A DNA stretch of 64,000 nt, from positions 222,799-286,798 of the forward strand of contig NZ_QKSM01000004.1 of assembly GCF_003234185.1 (NCBI RefSeq). Reading direction: 5' to 3'. Source of the DNA: Curtobacterium sp. MCSS17_008 (GTDB lineage: Bacteria; Actinomycetota; Actinomycetes; Actinomycetales; Microbacteriaceae). The notes under the pieces are model-generated. The model had not been told where the DNA came from. It saw nothing but the letters and a program-made list of their open reading frames with translations, and did not search any database. The translations under genes were made by a program, and so were the position numbers. Shown here in pieces: positions 28,077 through 36,714 of this stretch; positions within the stretch are counted from its first letter, which is position 1; each line of letters begins with the position of its first letter.

Positions 28077-29429
28077 ATGAGCAGCACCCGGACCACACCG
28101 CCGACGGCGACGGAGGCCGTCGCCACGCAGAAAGCGGGCCGCGTCCCGCACCGTTGGCGCAACCTCGTCACCATCACCGGAGCGGAGGTGGTCGACAACA
28201 CCGAGGCGGGCCTGCTCTCGACGCTCTTCCCGTCGATCGCAGCGGCGCTGAAGCTCGACAACGGGCACCTCGGCCTGCTCTCCGCACTCGGCAAGTTCGC
28301 GACGATCCCGCTCGGCCCGTTCTGGGTGTGGATCGCCGACCGCTTCGGCCGCAAGCAGGCCCTCGTCGCGAACAACATCGTCGGCGCGATCCTCGGCATC
28401 ATGGCGGGCACGTCGCAGGACTTCGTGCAGCTGCTCATCTGGAACACGCTGCTCGCCGGTGTGGTCGCCTGCGGGCAGCCGATCACCAACTCGGTGATCG
28501 CGGACTCGTTCGACGACCGGAGCCGTGCCAAGGCGACGGGCGTCTACTACGGCATCCTCACCGCGGTCTCGTCCTTCATCGGCCCGCTCCTCGCGCTCTT
28601 CACGGGTACGGAGGACGGCTGGCGGTACGGCATGTGGGTCATCGGCGGGATCTGCTTCCTGTCGTCGTTCCTCATCACCGCCTTCTACGTCGACCCGGGC
28701 GTCGGCGCGTCGGAGCGTCAGCTCGCCGACCTCGACCAGGCGAAGCGGTCGAACCGCGTCACCGTCGCCGGTGTCGTCTCGCTCTTCAAGGTCCCGACGT
28801 TCTCGATCATGATGCTGTCGCGCCTCCTCTCGGGCCACCTGCTCATCACCGTCTTCGGGATCCAGTTCCTCGTCACGGAGCGCGGCTTCGACAACGCGGT
28901 CGCCGCGACCGTGCTCATCCCGTTCGGGCTCGGGTACGTCCTCGTCACCTTCGCCAGCGGGCTCGCCGTCGCGTGGTTGGACAAGGTGTGGCCGTTCCGC
29001 GGCCGCGTGACGTTCAACATGGCCGCGCAGCTGCTCTTCGGACTCGCCGCGTTCTTCGGGACGCAGTTCGACTACGACAACATCGGGATCTACATGGTGT
29101 TCTGGGCGCTGTTCGGCGCGTTCCAGGGCATGAACCCGCCGGTGAACCGTCCGATCCTCATGTCCGTCGTGCTGCCGGAACTCCGCGGACAGGCGTTCGC
29201 GATCTTCCTGACCTTCTTCCAGACGATCGGCTGGGCGGTGTTCTCGCTGACCGCCGGGTACCTCGCCGACCAGCTCGGGATCGAGGGCGTGTTCTTCTGG
29301 GTGCTCTTCGTCCTCATGATGGTCAACGGCCTCGTGCTCGCCGCGCTGTACGTCACCTACCCGAAGGACGTGCGGCGCGTCACCGAGGAGCTCGACGCGC
29401 GCCGCGCCGTCGCGAAGGGCCGCGCATGA
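28077..29429 (+). CDS. MFS transporter, paired with sulfatases S1/S2
   Basis: A 450-residue 12-helix MFS permease. The loop 2-3 motif is PFWVWIADRFGRKQAL. Later conserved blocks are SRLLSGHLLITVFGI, MNPPVNRPILMSVVLPELRGQAFA and a C-terminal cytoplasmic helix. It is a paralog of the permease at 38539, which likewise follows an S1-type sulfatase. Import of the sulfated substrate is the natural inference, since S1 and S2 are intracellular. Export of a product cannot be excluded. It overlaps S2 by 4 nt (ATGA). Confidence 0.82.
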   Translation: MSSTRTTPPTATEAVATQKAGRVPHRWRNLVTITGAEVVDNTEAGLLSTLFPSIAAALKLDNGHLGLLSALGKFATIPLGPFWVWIADRFGRKQALVANNIVGAILGIMAGTSQDFVQLLIWNTLLAGVVACGQPITNSVIADSFDDRSRAKATGVYYGILTAVSSFIGPLLALFTGTEDGWRYGMWVIGGICFLSSFLITAFYVDPGVGASERQLADLDQAKRSNRVTVAGVVSLFKVPTFSIMMLSRLLSGHLLITVFGIQFLVTERGFDNAVAATVLIPFGLGYVLVTFASGLAVAWLDKVWPFRGRVTFNMAAQLLFGLAAFFGTQFDYDNIGIYMVFWALFGAFQGMNPPVNRPILMSVVLPELRGQAFAIFLTFFQTIGWAVFSLTAGYLADQLGIEGVFFWVLFVLMMVNGLVLAALYVTYPKDVRRVTEELDARRAVAKGRA

Positions 29430-31168
29430 GCCCGGCGGAGTCCGCACCGCGGCGTCCGAACATCCTCTGGATCACGACGCACGACATCAACCCGCACCTC
29501 GGCGCGTACGCCGGGGTCTACCCGGGGGCCGAGTACGCGGTCACGCCGAACCTCGACCGGCTCGCCGCCGAGGGCATCCGGTTCGACAACGCGTTCGCCG
29601 CCGCTCCCATCTGCGCGCCGTCCCGGTCGGCGATCATCACCGGCCGGTTCCCGACGTCCATCGGCACCATGCACATGCGGACCAAGGCGGTCCCGCCGTC
29701 CGACGTCCGGATGTTCACCGAGTACCTCCGCGAGGCGGGGTACTACGTCACGAACAACGTGTTCACGGACTTCCAGGTGCCGACCCCGATCAGCGCGTTC
29801 GACGACTGCAGCGACACCGCGCACTGGCGGAACCGCGACGACCCGGACCAGCCGTTCTTCGCGACGTTCCACGGGATGACGACGCACGAGTCGCAGATCG
29901 CGCTCGACGACGACGCCTTCGCGTCCCGTACCGCCCGCGTCACCCCCGAGCAGCGGCACGACCCCGCGGCGGCACCGCTGCCGCCGTACCACCCGGACAC
30001 CGAGGTCTTCCGTACCGCGTGGGCGCGGTACAACGACCTCATCACCGAGATGGACCACTGGGTGGGTGACCTCCTGGCGCAGCTCGAGGAGGACGGGCTC
30101 GCCGAGGACACGATCGTCGTGTTCTGGAGCGACCACGGGCTCGGCATGCCGCGCGCCAAGCGGTGGACGAACGACTCCGGTCTCCACGAACCGCTCATCG
30201 TGCGGTGGCCGGGGAAGATCGCGCCGGGTTCGACGACGGACACGCTCGTGCACCTGATGGACCTCGCGCCGAGCATGTTGGCCGCCGCCGGTGTCCCGGT
30301 GCCGTCGCAGATGGACGCGGTCCCGTTCCTGACGGCCGACGGCACCGTCGTCGAGGACACGAACGAGTACGTCTTCGCCGGGCGGGACCGGCAGGGTGAG
30401 GTCGAGGACACGAGCCGCTCGGTCCGGGACCGGCGGTACCGGTACATCCGGCACTACCACCCGGACCGGTCCCCGATGCAGCACTCCGACTACCCCGACC
30501 ACCTGCCGACGTGGGGCGAGTTCCGGCGGCTGGTCACCCAGGAGACCGGGCAGCGCGCGCGGGGGCTCCGCCGCTCCTTGCTGACCCCGGTGCAGCGGCA
30601 GGTGGTGGCGACCACCAAGCCCGCCGCCGAGCTCTACGACCTGCAGGAGGACCCGTACGAGGAACGGAACCTCGCGGCCGACCCTGCGTACGCCGACGTC
30701 GTCGCCCGCATGTCCGACGCGATCGACCGGTGGCAGGACCGGTACGGCGACCTCGGCCTGCTGGACGAGGACGACCTGCTCGAGCGGTGGCGACCGGGGG
30801 GAGAGTGGCAGACCACACCGACGCCCGCCGTCTCCCTGTCGCCTGACGGTGCCGTCCGTGTCGACGGCCCGACCGACGCGAGCCTGGTCTGGACGGCCGA
30901 CCCGCCGGCACACGAGCAGGACGGCGTCGGCGTCGCGTCGATGGGGTCTCCCGGGCCCGCGATCGGCGCACCACCGCAGGACGGCCGCCGGTGGCGGCTG
31001 GTCTGCCCCGCGACGCCGGTGCCGTCCGACGTCGAGGTCTGGGTCCGCGCCGTGCGGTTGGGGTACCTGCCGAGCGAGGACGTGGTCCGCACACCCGACC
31101 CCGCCCGGGCCGCGACGTCCCGGCAGGTCGCTGACCACGACCAGGACGGAGCACGCCACCGTGGCTGA
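29426..31168 (+). CDS. Cys-type sulfatase S2 (sulfamidase-like, cytoplasmic)
   Basis: A 580-residue sulfatase with signature CAPSRSAIITGR and Cys63. The metal site opens with WITTHDINPHLGAYAG and closes with WSDHGLGMPRAKRW near 235. This layout, with the short DHG-x4-RAK loop, resembles N-sulfoglucosamine sulfohydrolase-like enzymes (sulfatase S1_8 type), but the assignment is tentative. No signal peptide is present. Residues from about 470 on form an extra region rich in Pro and beta-prone sequence. Its stop codon overlaps the start of the FGE remnant (GTGGCTGA). It is probably cotranscribed with the MFS gene upstream. Confidence 0.85.
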   Translation: MSPAESAPRRPNILWITTHDINPHLGAYAGVYPGAEYAVTPNLDRLAAEGIRFDNAFAAAPICAPSRSAIITGRFPTSIGTMHMRTKAVPPSDVRMFTEYLREAGYYVTNNVFTDFQVPTPISAFDDCSDTAHWRNRDDPDQPFFATFHGMTTHESQIALDDDAFASRTARVTPEQRHDPAAAPLPPYHPDTEVFRTAWARYNDLITEMDHWVGDLLAQLEEDGLAEDTIVVFWSDHGLGMPRAKRWTNDSGLHEPLIVRWPGKIAPGSTTDTLVHLMDLAPSMLAAAGVPVPSQMDAVPFLTADGTVVEDTNEYVFAGRDRQGEVEDTSRSVRDRRYRYIRHYHPDRSPMQHSDYPDHLPTWGEFRRLVTQETGQRARGLRRSLLTPVQRQVVATTKPAAELYDLQEDPYEERNLAADPAYADVVARMSDAIDRWQDRYGDLGLLDEDDLLERWRPGGEWQTTPTPAVSLSPDGAVRVDGPTDASLVWTADPPAHEQDGVGVASMGSPGPAIGAPPQDGRRWRLVCPATPVPSDVEVWVRAVRLGYLPSEDVVRTPDPARAATSRQVADHDQDGARHRG

Positions 31169-31331
31169 GTCCCCGGTGGAACCCGCCCGTGCCTGCTGCG
31201 CGCCGACCGGCCGGTCGGCCTTCGCCGCCGGTGCCCGTGTCCCGGTGGTGCCCGTGGGGTCCGCCGTCGTGCGGGAGCCCGGCGGTAACGGGACGGAGCA
31301 GTCGTCGGTGCCGGCCAGGACTACCCGCTGA
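31161..31331 (+). pseudogene. N-terminal remnant of a formylglycine-generating enzyme
   Basis: A 56-residue frame starts at GTG 31161, overlapping the S2 stop codon, as a coupled FGE gene would. ARACCAPTGRSAFAAG matches HDCCAPTGRAAFASG of the intact FGE at 43968. Both continue through a variable Pro/Val region to a (G)xEQxSVPA segment. There the similarity stops and a stop codon follows within four codons. The catalytic C-type-lectin-like core is entirely missing, so this cannot be active. It marks the breakpoint where an FGE gene was lost from the first sulfatase operon. Confidence 0.75.
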
Positions 31332-31406
31332 CGGCGGCGTCGGTGCGGTCGTCCGAACCGCCGAGTACGCGGCGGCAAAACAGATCGAGTTTCGGTTTCT
31401 GCTTCC

Positions 31407-31422
31407 GTTCAAACGTTTGAAC
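31407..31422. promoter_or_regulatory. LacI-type operator upstream of the GPH transporter
   Basis: GTTCAAACGTTTGAAC is a perfect 16-bp palindrome with the central CG typical of LacI/GalR operators. It lies 40 bp before the GPH transporter start, and the LacI gene follows that transporter. Binding by that LacI protein is the likely control. Confidence 0.75.
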
Positions 31423-31461
31423 TGGTTACGGTGCCGGTCCACCATCTCAACGAGGAGAACG

Positions 31462-32874
31462 ATGACCTACACCAGCGCGACGGAATCCATCGAGGCCGTC
31501 CGTCCGTTCACGTGGCGGGATCGAGTCGGGTACCTCTTCGGTGACCTCGGCAACGACTCCGTCTTCATCTTCGCGTCCAGCTACCTGCTCGTCTTCTACA
31601 CGAACGTCCTCGGCCTCAACGCCGCACACGTCGGGACCCTGTTCCTCGTGATCCGGTTCCTCGACGCCTTCACCGACGTCGGTTGGGGCCGGTTCCTCGA
31701 CCGCCACGTCCCGTCGGCTGCCGGTCGGTTCCGCCCGTGGATCATCCGTGGCGCGGTCCCCCTCGTCGTGATGAGCGCGCTCCTGTACGTCCCGTTCGTC
31801 GCCGACTGGGCGTACGCCGCCAAGCTCGGGTGGGCGGCCGTCACCTACGTGCTCTGGGGATCCGTCTTCTACACGGTCGTGAACATCTCGTACGGTTCGC
31901 TCGCATCCGTCATGACCCAGGAACCGACCGAGCGCGCCTCGCTCTCGGTGTTCCGCGGCGTCGGAGCCAACGTCGCGGGCGTGCTCGTCGCCCTGCTCCC
32001 GCCGTTGTTCCTCTACGCGACCGTCGACGGTGTCTCCCAGGTGCTTCCGTCGGCGTTCTTCGCGACGGGCATCGTGTTCGCGGTCGCCGCGCTCCTCTTC
32101 TACGTCGCGTGCTACTCCCTGGTGCGCGAGCGCGTCCGGGCGATCCCGGGACGTGAGAAGCCCGGGTTCGCGAAGCTCGTCGGTTCCCTCGCGGGCAACC
32201 GGGCGCTGTTGTCCCTGATGTCCGCGAACCTCGTCCTGATCCTGTCCTCGCTGCTCACCGGTTCGGTCGGCGCGTACCTGTGGTTGAACTACTTCAACAA
32301 CGGTGCCCTCTCGGGTGTTGCCGCTCTCGCGAACGTGCTCCCCGCGCTCATCGCAGCACCGTTCGCCGCTCGGCTCGGTCGTCGGTTCGGCAAGAAGGAG
32401 ATGCTCGTCGTACTGCTGTTCGGCAGCGCAGCGATCTACATCCTGCTCTTCGTGCTCGGTGTGTCGTCGCCGTGGGTGTTCATCGCCCTGAGCGTCATCG
32501 CCGGGTTCGGCGTGGGGACGTTCAACCTGCTGGTCTGGGCGATCATCGGTGACGTCATCGACCACGAAGAGGTCCGCTCCGGCCAGCGCGACGACGGGAC
32601 GGTCTACGCGATCAACACCTGGGCGCGGAAGCTCGGCCTCGCGCTCGCCGGCGGCCTCGGCGGCTACACACTCGCGATCATCGGCTACCAGTCGGGTTCT
32701 GCCACCCAGAGTGCGGGCACCATCGACGGCATCTACACGATCGCCACGATCGTGCCCGGCGTGCTCTACGCCGTCGTCGCGGTCATCCTGCTCTTCTGGT
32801 ATCCGCTCGGTCGCCGTGTGGTCGAGGACAACAGCGGCGAACTCGAACGCCGTCGATCGGTCATGGTCTCGTAG
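31462..32874 (+). CDS. GPH-family (MFS) sugar/cation symporter
   Basis: A 470-residue 12-helix permease of the glycoside-pentoside-hexuronide:cation symporter type (MelB/XylP-like). Family marks are GDLGNDSVFIF near helix 1, RFLDAFTDVGWGRFLDR, RFRPWIIRGAVP, the SYGSLASVMTQEPTERASLSVFR loop and the late GDVIDHEEVRSGQRDDG motif. It probably imports a glycoside or uronic-acid-type compound, here perhaps sulfated. ATG at 31462 has GAGGAG 5 nt upstream. The operator palindrome at 31407 and the LacI gene 3 nt downstream suggest sugar induction. It heads a unit with LacI and sulfatase S3. Confidence 0.88.
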   Translation: MTYTSATESIEAVRPFTWRDRVGYLFGDLGNDSVFIFASSYLLVFYTNVLGLNAAHVGTLFLVIRFLDAFTDVGWGRFLDRHVPSAAGRFRPWIIRGAVPLVVMSALLYVPFVADWAYAAKLGWAAVTYVLWGSVFYTVVNISYGSLASVMTQEPTERASLSVFRGVGANVAGVLVALLPPLFLYATVDGVSQVLPSAFFATGIVFAVAALLFYVACYSLVRERVRAIPGREKPGFAKLVGSLAGNRALLSLMSANLVLILSSLLTGSVGAYLWLNYFNNGALSGVAALANVLPALIAAPFAARLGRRFGKKEMLVVLLFGSAAIYILLFVLGVSSPWVFIALSVIAGFGVGTFNLLVWAIIGDVIDHEEVRSGQRDDGTVYAINTWARKLGLALAGGLGGYTLAIIGYQSGSATQSAGTIDGIYTIATIVPGVLYAVVAVILLFWYPLGRRVVEDNSGELERRRSVMVS

Positions 32875-32877
32875 CCC

Positions 32878-33924
32878 ATGGCCCGCCCGACCCTCAAGGA
32901 CATCGCGACCCGCGCCGGTGTGTCCATCTCGACCGTCTCGTACGCGCTGAACGACCAGAGCACGCTGCCGCTGGCCGCGAGCACCCGAGCGAAGATCCGC
33001 GCGCTCGCCCGGGAACTCGGGTACGTCCCGAACGGTGTCGCGCGTTCGTTGCAAGCGCGCTCGAGCCGCACCATCGGGGTCCTGCTCAACAAACCGCTGA
33101 CGACGCCCCGCTACGCCGCCATCGCACAGGGTCTCAGCGAGGGACTCGCCGCGCAGGGCTACCACCCCGCACTGCTCGACGGCGCGTCCGCCGAGCGGTG
33201 CGTGGAGGATGCTCGCGGTGGACGTCTCGAGGGACTCGTCTTCATCGGCCACGACGACCACGAGGTGCCCTGTGCACTGGCCGAGCAGGTCAGCGACCAC
33301 CACATCCCGTTCGTCGCGCTCGATTGCGGCCCGGCTGCGGCGCCCCACGCCTGGTCGAGCGTCGATTTCGACTACCGCACCGGCGCCGAGCAGGTGATCG
33401 CACACCTCGCTGCCACCGGTGTCGAGCGCATCGTGCACGTGCGGCCGGACGTGCGATCCCGCGCCGACCGCATCCGCAACGAGACCATCTCCCGGGCCTG
33501 CGCCGCGCTGGGCATCGCCGTGGGGACGATCTCGACCGGGATCGACGACTCCGTGCTCACACGTCTCGATCGGCACCCCGAGGAGAGTGGGAACTACGCC
33601 TCGGACGTCAGGACCCGCCTGGACACCGAGGCGGCGCTCCTCGACACGAGACCCTCGGCCAGCGCGATCGTCTGCTCCTGGGGAGCGGACGTCGAGCCGG
33701 TCTACCACTGGGCCGACCGCCGCGGCACGGGCCTCCGCGTGGCGGCGCTCGCCGCCGGCGTCCTCGACCCCGGAGTCTGGCGCGACCTCATCTACAGCCG
33801 TCTGCCGCTCGAGGATGCCGGCCGCGTCTGCGCTGACCGGATCGTCGAGGTCAGCACAGCGCGCGGCGCTCCTCGGCAGACGCTCCTCACCCCGACCCTC
33901 GACATCGGCTCCGGCCGGCACTGA
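32878..33924 (+). CDS. LacI-family transcriptional regulator 1
   Basis: A 348-residue repressor. The HTH and hinge helix are at the N-terminus (TLKDIATRAGVSISTVSYALN, then PNGVARSLQARSSRTIGVLL). A periplasmic-binding-protein-like effector domain follows, reading IGVLLNKPLTT at its first strand. It starts 3 nt after the GPH transporter stop and precedes S3. It should bind GTTCAAACGTTTGAAC and respond to the transported sugar or its desulfated form. Confidence 0.9.
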   Translation: MARPTLKDIATRAGVSISTVSYALNDQSTLPLAASTRAKIRALARELGYVPNGVARSLQARSSRTIGVLLNKPLTTPRYAAIAQGLSEGLAAQGYHPALLDGASAERCVEDARGGRLEGLVFIGHDDHEVPCALAEQVSDHHIPFVALDCGPAAAPHAWSSVDFDYRTGAEQVIAHLAATGVERIVHVRPDVRSRADRIRNETISRACAALGIAVGTISTGIDDSVLTRLDRHPEESGNYASDVRTRLDTEAALLDTRPSASAIVCSWGADVEPVYHWADRRGTGLRVAALAAGVLDPGVWRDLIYSRLPLEDAGRVCADRIVEVSTARGAPRQTLLTPTLDIGSGRH

Positions 33925-33947
33925 CCACCACACAGCGAAGGAACAGG

Positions 33948-35456
33948 ATGTCCAAGACGAACATCATCTTCATCATGTCCGACGACCATGCGGCACATGC
34001 GATCTCGGCCTACGGCAGCCGGGTCAACCGGACTCCACACCTCGACCGCATCGCGGAGCAGGGCATGCGGATGGACGCCGTGTACTGCACGAACTCCATC
34101 TGCAGTCCCTCTCGCGCATCGATCCTCACCGGCACCTACAGCCACGTGAACGGCGTGTCCTCGATCTGGACCGAGATGGACTACCGGGTCCCGACGTTCG
34201 TGGAGGTCCTGCACGGAGCCGGGTACAAGACCGCGATGTTCGGCAAGTGGCACCTCGGTGAGCACGGCGTCTCCGCGCCGCGCGGCTTCGACGCCTGGAA
34301 GGTGTTCCCCGGTCAGGGTGACTACGTCGACCCCGAGATGATCGACGAGCACGGCACCGCGGTGGTCGAGGGGTACGCCACCGACATCGTCACCGACCTC
34401 TCCATCGACTGGCTCGACAGCCTGGGGGAGGAGGAACCGTTCTGCATGATGGTGCACCACAAGGCACCGCACCGCCCGTGGGTCCCCGACGAGAAGCACG
34501 CCCACCTCTACGCCGACGGCTCGATCCCCGAGCCGGAGACGTTCTTCGACGACAACGAGAGCCGCAGCAAGGCGGTCCGTGGTGTCCACATGACCATCGC
34601 CGATGACATGGGGGCCGACGACCTCAAGACCGAGGTGCCCGAGGAGCTCCGCGGCCCGGAGAACCGCGAAGCCCGGATGCGCTGGAAGTACCAGATCTAC
34701 ATGCGTGACTACCTGCAGTGCATCCAGTCGATCGACGACAACGTCGGACGACTGCTCGACCACCTCGAGGAGCGCGGGCTGGCCGAGGACACCCTCGTCG
34801 TCTACACCTCGGACCAGGGCTTCTTCCTCGGCGACCACGGCTGGTTCGACAAGCGGCTCATGTACGACCAGTCCCTGCAGATGCCGATGCTGATGCGATG
34901 GCCGGCCGCGATCGAGCCGGGCACCCGCTCCGAGGCGATCATCACGAACGTCGACTTCGCGGCCACGTTCCTCGACGTCTGTGGCATCGACGCGGCTGGA
35001 GCACTGCCGACGTCGCAGGGGCGGAGCTTCCTCCCGCTGCTCAAGGGTGAAGAGATCGCCGACTGGCCCGACGCGATGTACTACCGGTACTGGGAGCACG
35101 ACGACCCGATCCACGCGGCACCCGCGCACTACGGCATCCGCACCGACTCGTACAAACTCCTCTACTTCTACGGTGCCGGGCTCGGCGTCCCCGGAGCATC
35201 GGAGGCGGAGTTCGAGCCGGAGTGGGAGCTCTACGACCTGAAGAGCGACCCCGAGGAGATGCGGAACGTCGCCGACGACCCGGCTTACGCCGACGTCAGG
35301 GTCGACCTCGAACGCAAGCTCGCCGAGTACCAGCGGCACTACCGTGACGAGCCCTACCGCGGCCCGGACACCCCGCGCCCGGATTGGGGACCGTACGACG
35401 AGGAGCTCTTCGCGCGCGTGCAGGAGTACGTGGCGGGGATCCGTTCGAGCAGTTGA
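33948..35456 (+). CDS. Cys-type sulfatase S3 (cytoplasmic)
   Basis: A 502-residue sulfatase of the common arylsulfatase/iduronate-sulfatase-like shape. The opening metal motif is IIFIMSDDHAAHAISAYG. The formylglycine signature is CSPSRASILTGTYSH with Cys52. The GKWHLG motif near 103 and the second metal site TSDQGFFLGDHGWFDKR near 288 are classical. It ends with the ELYDLKSDPEEMRNVADDP block. There is no signal peptide. It belongs with the GPH transporter and LacI 1, so its substrate is probably a sulfated sugar taken up by that symporter. Confidence 0.92.
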   Translation: MSKTNIIFIMSDDHAAHAISAYGSRVNRTPHLDRIAEQGMRMDAVYCTNSICSPSRASILTGTYSHVNGVSSIWTEMDYRVPTFVEVLHGAGYKTAMFGKWHLGEHGVSAPRGFDAWKVFPGQGDYVDPEMIDEHGTAVVEGYATDIVTDLSIDWLDSLGEEEPFCMMVHHKAPHRPWVPDEKHAHLYADGSIPEPETFFDDNESRSKAVRGVHMTIADDMGADDLKTEVPEELRGPENREARMRWKYQIYMRDYLQCIQSIDDNVGRLLDHLEERGLAEDTLVVYTSDQGFFLGDHGWFDKRLMYDQSLQMPMLMRWPAAIEPGTRSEAIITNVDFAATFLDVCGIDAAGALPTSQGRSFLPLLKGEEIADWPDAMYYRYWEHDDPIHAAPAHYGIRTDSYKLLYFYGAGLGVPGASEAEFEPEWELYDLKSDPEEMRNVADDPAYADVRVDLERKLAEYQRHYRDEPYRGPDTPRPDWGPYDEELFARVQEYVAGIRSSS

Positions 35457-35471
35457 CGGAGCGCTGACGAG

Positions 35472-35888
35472 ATGGAACGGAGACCGTCCGTCCGCGGACC
35501 GTACGCCCGCAGTGCGGGCACGCGGGCGCGAGCGTTGCGGGCAGCGAGACGGGCGGTGGCGGACCCCGGTGCGTCGACGACCCTCCGGGCGCTGGCGGCG
35601 GCCGCGGGCCTGACGGACAGTGGGCTCCTGCACCACTTCGGCAGCCGCGACGGTCTCCTCGTCGCAACCGCTGCCGCAGACCGTCGGGCGGACACCGACG
35701 ACGACGCTGCGGAGGCCTCGCTCCTCCGGGAGCTCGTCAGGATCGCGTGTGACCGGACGAGCCCAGCCCGATCCGAGGCGCTCGACGTGCTCGCCCGTGA
35801 GCGGGCAGGGGGCGGTCGGGAGCGACTCGGTGTGATCCTCGACCGGGCGCTCCGGGCATCAGGACGGCGCGATCCGGAGGAACGCTGA
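35472..35888 (+). CDS. Truncated TetR-like regulator
   Basis: A 138-residue protein with a TetR N-terminal HTH: ALRAARRAVADPGASTTLRALAAAAGLTDSGLLHHFGSRDGLLVAT. The C-terminal ligand-binding domain is only about 70 residues, against about 130 in normal family members. It is therefore either a degraded gene or a minimal form. The HTH segment GLLHHFGSRDGLL resembles that of the full TetR 160 nt downstream, so both may recognise related sites. It starts 15 nt after S3 in the same direction. A disabling truncation is my preferred reading. Confidence 0.55.
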   Translation: MERRPSVRGPYARSAGTRARALRAARRAVADPGASTTLRALAAAAGLTDSGLLHHFGSRDGLLVATAAADRRADTDDDAAEASLLRELVRIACDRTSPARSEALDVLARERAGGGRERLGVILDRALRASGRRDPEER

Positions 35889-36045
35889 CTGCTGCAGGAC
35901 AGGCAGCGCAGCTGGTGCCCTCCGATCGACGCGGCTGCTGATCCGCGGTGAGCGATCCGTCCGGCGAGCCCGTCTCGCGTCCAGCGGGAGACGGTCCACG
36001 TGGCGTTGGACCTCGTCGGCGTCGTGACTGGCTATGGTTACCCGG

Positions 36046-36648
36046 ATGAGTGCAGACGGCAGACCGACCCGTCCACGCGGTGAGCAACGCCGCCGGCAGA
36101 TCCTCGACGTGGCGCTCAGGCTCTTTGCCGAGCGGGGGTTCACCAACGTGAGCGTGGCGGAGGTCGCCAGCGAGGTGGGCATCACCACGGCCGGGCTCCT
36201 GCACCACTTCGGGACGAAGAACGCCCTCCTCATCGCCGTGCTGCAGGAGCGGGAGGCACGCAACCAGGAGATCGACCAACGGCTCGGTTCCGAGGGCAAG
36301 GACTGGTTGGAGACGTTCGTGGCGCGTCTGGCGCAGAACGAGGAGCATCCCGCGCTGATGCAGTTGTTCGCGCTCCTCTCAGCTGAGAGCATCGCGGACC
36401 AGCACCCCGCCCACGAGTGGTTCGTCGAGCGTTACCGGAGCCTCGCCGAGGTCGCTGCTCGTGAGATGACGGCGCTGCTCGACCCGGAGAAGCTGCCGGA
36501 CGGGGTCACGGCGACGACCGTGAGTCAGTGGCTCGTCGGCCTCGCCGACGGACTCCGGTTGCAGCAGCTCCTCAACCCGGGCTCGGTCGACCGGCACGAG
36601 TCCGTACGGGCCTTCGTGTCGATGCTCGCTCCGTACCGCCGGGAGTGA
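36046..36648 (+). CDS. TetR-family transcriptional regulator
   Basis: A 200-residue repressor with the HTH RRQILDVALRLFAERGFTNVSVAEVASEVGITTAGLLHHFGTKNALL and a full-length all-helical effector domain. ATG at 36046 is chosen over ATG 36034, because TATGGT lies 7 nt before it (leaderless pattern) and no ribosome site serves either. It lies directly upstream of sulfatase S4. The palindrome between the S4 promoter boxes is its probable operator. Confidence 0.85.
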   Translation: MSADGRPTRPRGEQRRRQILDVALRLFAERGFTNVSVAEVASEVGITTAGLLHHFGTKNALLIAVLQEREARNQEIDQRLGSEGKDWLETFVARLAQNEEHPALMQLFALLSAESIADQHPAHEWFVERYRSLAEVAAREMTALLDPEKLPDGVTATTVSQWLVGLADGLRLQQLLNPGSVDRHESVRAFVSMLAPYRRE

Positions 36649-36677
36649 GCGCACCGCAAACCTCGTGCTGGCCGAAG

Positions 36678-36708
36678 TTGACTTACTAAGCACTTAGTAG
36701 GTTAGAGT
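36678..36708 (+). promoter_or_regulatory. Promoter of sulfatase S4 with embedded TetR operator
   Basis: TTGACT (36678-36683) can be the -35 box and TAGAGT (36703-36708) the -10 box. Between them TACTAAG (36684-36690) and CTTAGTA (36693-36699) form an inverted repeat with a 2-nt centre. The S4 start codon is 6 nt after the -10 box, so the message would be leaderless. A repressor bound here would block polymerase. Confidence 0.65.
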
Positions 36709-36714
36709 CGCGGC

